This document shows, in pieces, positions 5,597-7,618 of a stretch of DNA of 7,618 nucleotides. Source of the DNA: JANMEX01 sp031423755 (GTDB taxonomy: Bacteria > Pseudomonadota > Alphaproteobacteria > Rhizobiales > Rhizobiaceae); the NCBI GenBank assembly GCA_031423755.1, contig JANPGC010000081.1, positions 1-7,618 of the forward strand, written 5' to 3'. How positions within the stretch are numbered: the first letter of the stretch is position 1; the number at the start of each line of letters is the position of its first letter. A model generated the notes under the pieces. The model saw nothing but the letters and a program-made list of their open reading frames with translations. It was not told where the DNA came from and ran no database searches. Made by a program: the position numbers and the translations under genes.

Positions 5597-6475
5597 CTAA
5601 TGTTTGCGAAGGGCAGATAGCTCATCACTGAACTTCAACTCAAGGAGCGATTTCAGGACCAGCGTGAAAAGGGCAAGCGCGGCGAGCAGCGTGGCGACGG
5701 CGAATGCGCCAACGAAATTATACTCGTTGTAGAGAATCTCGATGTGCAGCGGCATCGTGTTGGTCAGGCCGCGGATGTGGCCGGATACCACCGAGACCGC
5801 GCCGAATTCACCCATGGCGCGGGCGTTGCACAGGAGCACTCCGTACAGCAGGCCCCATTTGAAGTTGGGCAGCGTCACGTTCCAGAAGGTTTGCCAGCCG
5901 CTTGCGCCCAGCGACAGTGCCGCCTCTTCATCCGCCGAGCCCTGCTCCTGCATCAGAGGGATCAGCTCGCGCGCGACGAACGGGAATGTGACGAAGATCG
6001 TTGCGAGGACGATGCCGGGCACGGCGAAAATGACTTGAATGCCCCAGGATTTCATCAGCGGCCCGACCAGACCCTGCGCGCCGAACAGCAGCACGAACAC
6101 GAGGCCGGATATCACCGGCGAGACCGAGAATGGCAGGTCGATGAGCGTGGTCAGGAACGCCTTGCCCTTGAACTCATACTTGGCGATGGCCCATGATGCG
6201 GCGATGCCGAAGACGAGATTGAGCGGCACGGCGATGCCTGCAACCAGCAAAGTCAGCTTGATGGCAGCGATGGCTTCCGGGTCGACAATTGCTGTGAAAA
6301 ACTCGCCTGCGCCCTTGCGGAAGGCCTCCACAAACACGGCAACCAGCGGCAAGATCAGGAAAAATGCCAGATAGACGAGCGCGACGATTGTCAGGATGAC
6401 ACGCCATTTGCGCCCTTCCGTGGTGGCGCGGCGCGGCTCGAGGCGAAGCGGGTCTTCGTGAAGGTCACGCGCCAT
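5597..6475 (-). CDS. cysW: Sulfate/thiosulfate ABC transporter permease CysW
   Basis: A 292-residue inner-membrane permease that pairs with CysT to form the sulfate channel. A charged N-terminus (1-24) is followed by about six membrane segments (roughly 27-50, 71-98, 107-134, 148-170, 205-231, 255-279). The cytoplasmic EAA loop that docks the ATPase is visible at EEAALSLGASGWQTFWNVTL (183-202), and NARAMGEFGAVSVVSGHI (217-234) is typical of CysW. The ATG lies inside the end of cysT (11-nt overlap), so the two are translationally coupled. It lacks an isolated strong Shine-Dalgarno, as expected for a coupled start. The C-terminus ends 9 nt before cysA. Confidence 0.95.
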   Translation of the reverse strand: MARDLHEDPLRLEPRRATTEGRKWRVILTIVALVYLAFFLILPLVAVFVEAFRKGAGEFFTAIVDPEAIAAIKLTLLVAGIAVPLNLVFGIAASWAIAKYEFKGKAFLTTLIDLPFSVSPVISGLVFVLLFGAQGLVGPLMKSWGIQVIFAVPGIVLATIFVTFPFVARELIPLMQEQGSADEEAALSLGASGWQTFWNVTLPNFKWGLLYGVLLCNARAMGEFGAVSVVSGHIRGLTNTMPLHIEILYNEYNFVGAFAVATLLAALALFTLVLKSLLELKFSDELSALRKH

Positions 6476-7325
6476 AACCGTACCTCTTGCGGCTCCAGGC
6501 CTGAATGAGATTGATCACAAGAAGCATCGCAAACGAAATAACCAGCATGATGGTGGCGATGGCTGTCGCGCCGGCGTAATTGAACTCTTCAAGCTTGATA
6601 ACAATCAGCAGCGGGGCGATTTCGGTGACTTCCGGGATATTGCCGGCAATGAAGATCACAGACCCGTATTCGCCGACGCCGCGTGCAAAGGCGAGCGCAA
6701 AGCCGGTAAGAATGGCCGGAGCAAGGCCCGGCAGCAGAACTTGACTGATGGTCTGGAAGCGGGTGGCACCAAGTGTCGCGGAGGCTTCCTCCACTTCGCG
6801 GTCAATCTCCTCCATCACCGGCTGCACCGTGCGGACGATAAAGGGCAGGCCGACGAAAATCAGCGCGATGACGATGCCGAGCGGCGTGAAGGCGATTTTG
6901 ATGCCCGCCAGCTTGAAGAACTGGCCGATCCAGCCGTTTGGCGCGTAGAGCGCGGTCAAGGCGATGCCTGCCACAGCCGTTGGCAGGGCGAATGGCAGGT
7001 CCACAATCGCATCAAGGATGCGCTTGCCGGGAAAACGGTAGCGCACCAGAACCCAGGCAATGATCACGCCAAAAACAACGTTGACCAGCGCAGCGATGAA
7101 GGCTGTGCCGAAAGATATATACAGTGCATGCAAGACACGGCTATCAGCCGCGATCTTGGCAAATTCCACCGGACCAAGGCTTGCGGACCTCAAAACGAGA
7201 GCGGCGAGAGGAATCAGCACGATCAGCGTCAGGTAGACCAAAGAAAAACCAAGCGCCAACCGGAATCCCGGAAGGACGCTTGGTTTCATCCAGCTGGTCT
7301 TCGCTTGCGCGAAGGATTTGCTCAT
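6465..7325 (-). CDS. cysT: Sulfate/thiosulfate ABC transporter permease CysT (CysU)
   Basis: A 286-residue inner-membrane permease, partner of CysW. About six membrane segments are seen (roughly 24-47, 66-95, 104-127, 145-166, 201-227, 252-276). The EAA loop for contact with CysA is EEASATLGATRFQTISQVLL (179-198), followed by the CysT-type GFALAFARGVGEYGSVIFIA (208-227). VDLPFALPTAVAGIALT (108-124) is also strongly typical. GAGG (7336-7333), overlapping the stop codon of the sulfate-binding protein gene, lies 7 nt before the ATG and supports both the start and co-translation with the upstream gene. The gene is intact and of normal length. Confidence 0.96.
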   Translation of the reverse strand: MSKSFAQAKTSWMKPSVLPGFRLALGFSLVYLTLIVLIPLAALVLRSASLGPVEFAKIAADSRVLHALYISFGTAFIAALVNVVFGVIIAWVLVRYRFPGKRILDAIVDLPFALPTAVAGIALTALYAPNGWIGQFFKLAGIKIAFTPLGIVIALIFVGLPFIVRTVQPVMEEIDREVEEASATLGATRFQTISQVLLPGLAPAILTGFALAFARGVGEYGSVIFIAGNIPEVTEIAPLLIVIKLEEFNYAGATAIATIMLVISFAMLLVINLIQAWSRKRYGYGA

Positions 7326-7334
7326 GCATTAGCC

Positions 7335-7618
7335 TCAGTTGGTGGGCTTGTAGATTTGGTCGAATACGCCGCCATCGTCGAAATGGTAAGGCTGTGCCTT
7401 GGCCCATCCACCGAAAATCGGATCGTCAATGGATACAAGCTTCAACTGCGGGAGTTTTGCAAGCTCTGCCGGGTCCACCAAGTCCGGCAAAGATGGACGG
7501 TAGTGGTGTTTCAGTGCCAGCTTCTGGCCTTCGGCAGTGTAAAGGAAGTTCAGATAGGCCTCGGCAACCTTGCGGGTGCCCTTGGCATCGACATTGCCGT
7601 CAACGACCGCGACCGGCG
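7335..7618 (-). CDS. sbp: Periplasmic sulfate-binding protein, C-terminal 93 residues
   Basis: Only the end of the gene is inside the window; the signal peptide and most of the ligand site lie beyond base 7618. The visible part reads PVAVVDGNVDAKGTRKVAEA, then YLNFLYTAEGQ, RPSLPDLVDP and the ending FDDGGVFDQIYKPTN. This is the characteristic C-terminus of Sbp/CysP sulfate-binding proteins, which capture sulfate (or thiosulfate) in the periplasm and hand it to CysT/CysW. It ends 9 nt before cysT and is the upstream gene of the operon. The visible part cannot separate Sbp from CysP, so the symbol is provisional. The promoter and any CysB/Cbl-type regulatory site are outside the window. Confidence 0.9.
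   Translation of the reverse strand, partial: PVAVVDGNVDAKGTRKVAEAYLNFLYTAEGQKLALKHHYRPSLPDLVDPAELAKLPQLKLVSIDDPIFGGWAKAQPYHFDDGGVFDQIYKPTN

Noticed and set aside
6465..6475. 11-nt overlap of cysT and cysW as a possible frameshift or error
   Set aside because: Both proteins are full length with normal ends. Short overlaps are usual for coupled permease genes.
1..7618. Search for a mobile element, CRISPR array, tRNA, toxin-antitoxin pair or defence system
   Set aside because: No direct-repeat arrays, transposase motifs, cloverleaf-like sequence or unrecognised gene clusters were seen. Every gene belongs to a known family and the gaps are short.

Overview
The window is a run of nine protein genes, all read from the minus strand; the first and last are cut by the window edges. 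Protein families, gene order and moderately high GC point to an alphaproteobacterium, most likely of the order Hyphomicrobiales (Rhizobiales). I would not name a family or genus. I see ordinary chromosomal housekeeping DNA: no mobile element, CRISPR array, tRNA or rRNA.

Layout in transcription order, from high to low coordinates. (1) A sulfate ABC-transport operon: the C-terminal end of the periplasmic sulfate-binding protein (7335-7618, partial), permeases cysT (6465-7325) and cysW (5597-6475), which overlap by 11 nt, and the ATPase cysA (4547-5587). A possible terminator overlaps the end of cysA. (2) An RsmB/NOP-family rRNA m5C methyltransferase (3170-4453), a TspO/MBR membrane protein (2665-3120) and a short MTA/SAH nucleosidase (1970-2632), separated by gaps of 32-49 nt. 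(3) A cysteine-free ArsR-type repressor fused in frame to an AHSA1/SRPBCC ligand-binding domain (1154-1915). (4) The N-terminal two thirds of GMP synthase guaA (1-1031), preceded by a perfect 13-bp hairpin.

The most informative non-coding stretch is the 54-nt gap in front of the ArsR-SRPBCC gene. It holds a consensus-like promoter (TTGACA, 16 nt, TATATT) flanked by two copies of a 16-bp dyad, TCAAC-N6-G(T/A)TGA. One dyad covers the -35 and the other covers the start codon. This looks like an autoregulated promoter that makes a leaderless mRNA. The gene also keeps a good internal ribosome-binding site in front of its SRPBCC half, which suggests a fusion of two formerly overlapping genes.

Functionally, sulfate uptake feeds cysteine, methionine and SAM synthesis. 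The methyltransferase consumes SAM and releases SAH, and the nucleosidase breaks SAH and MTA down, so there is a loose sulfur/SAM theme. Joint regulation is not shown by the sequence. I found no convincing new multi-gene system. The twin-operator regulator is the best lead.
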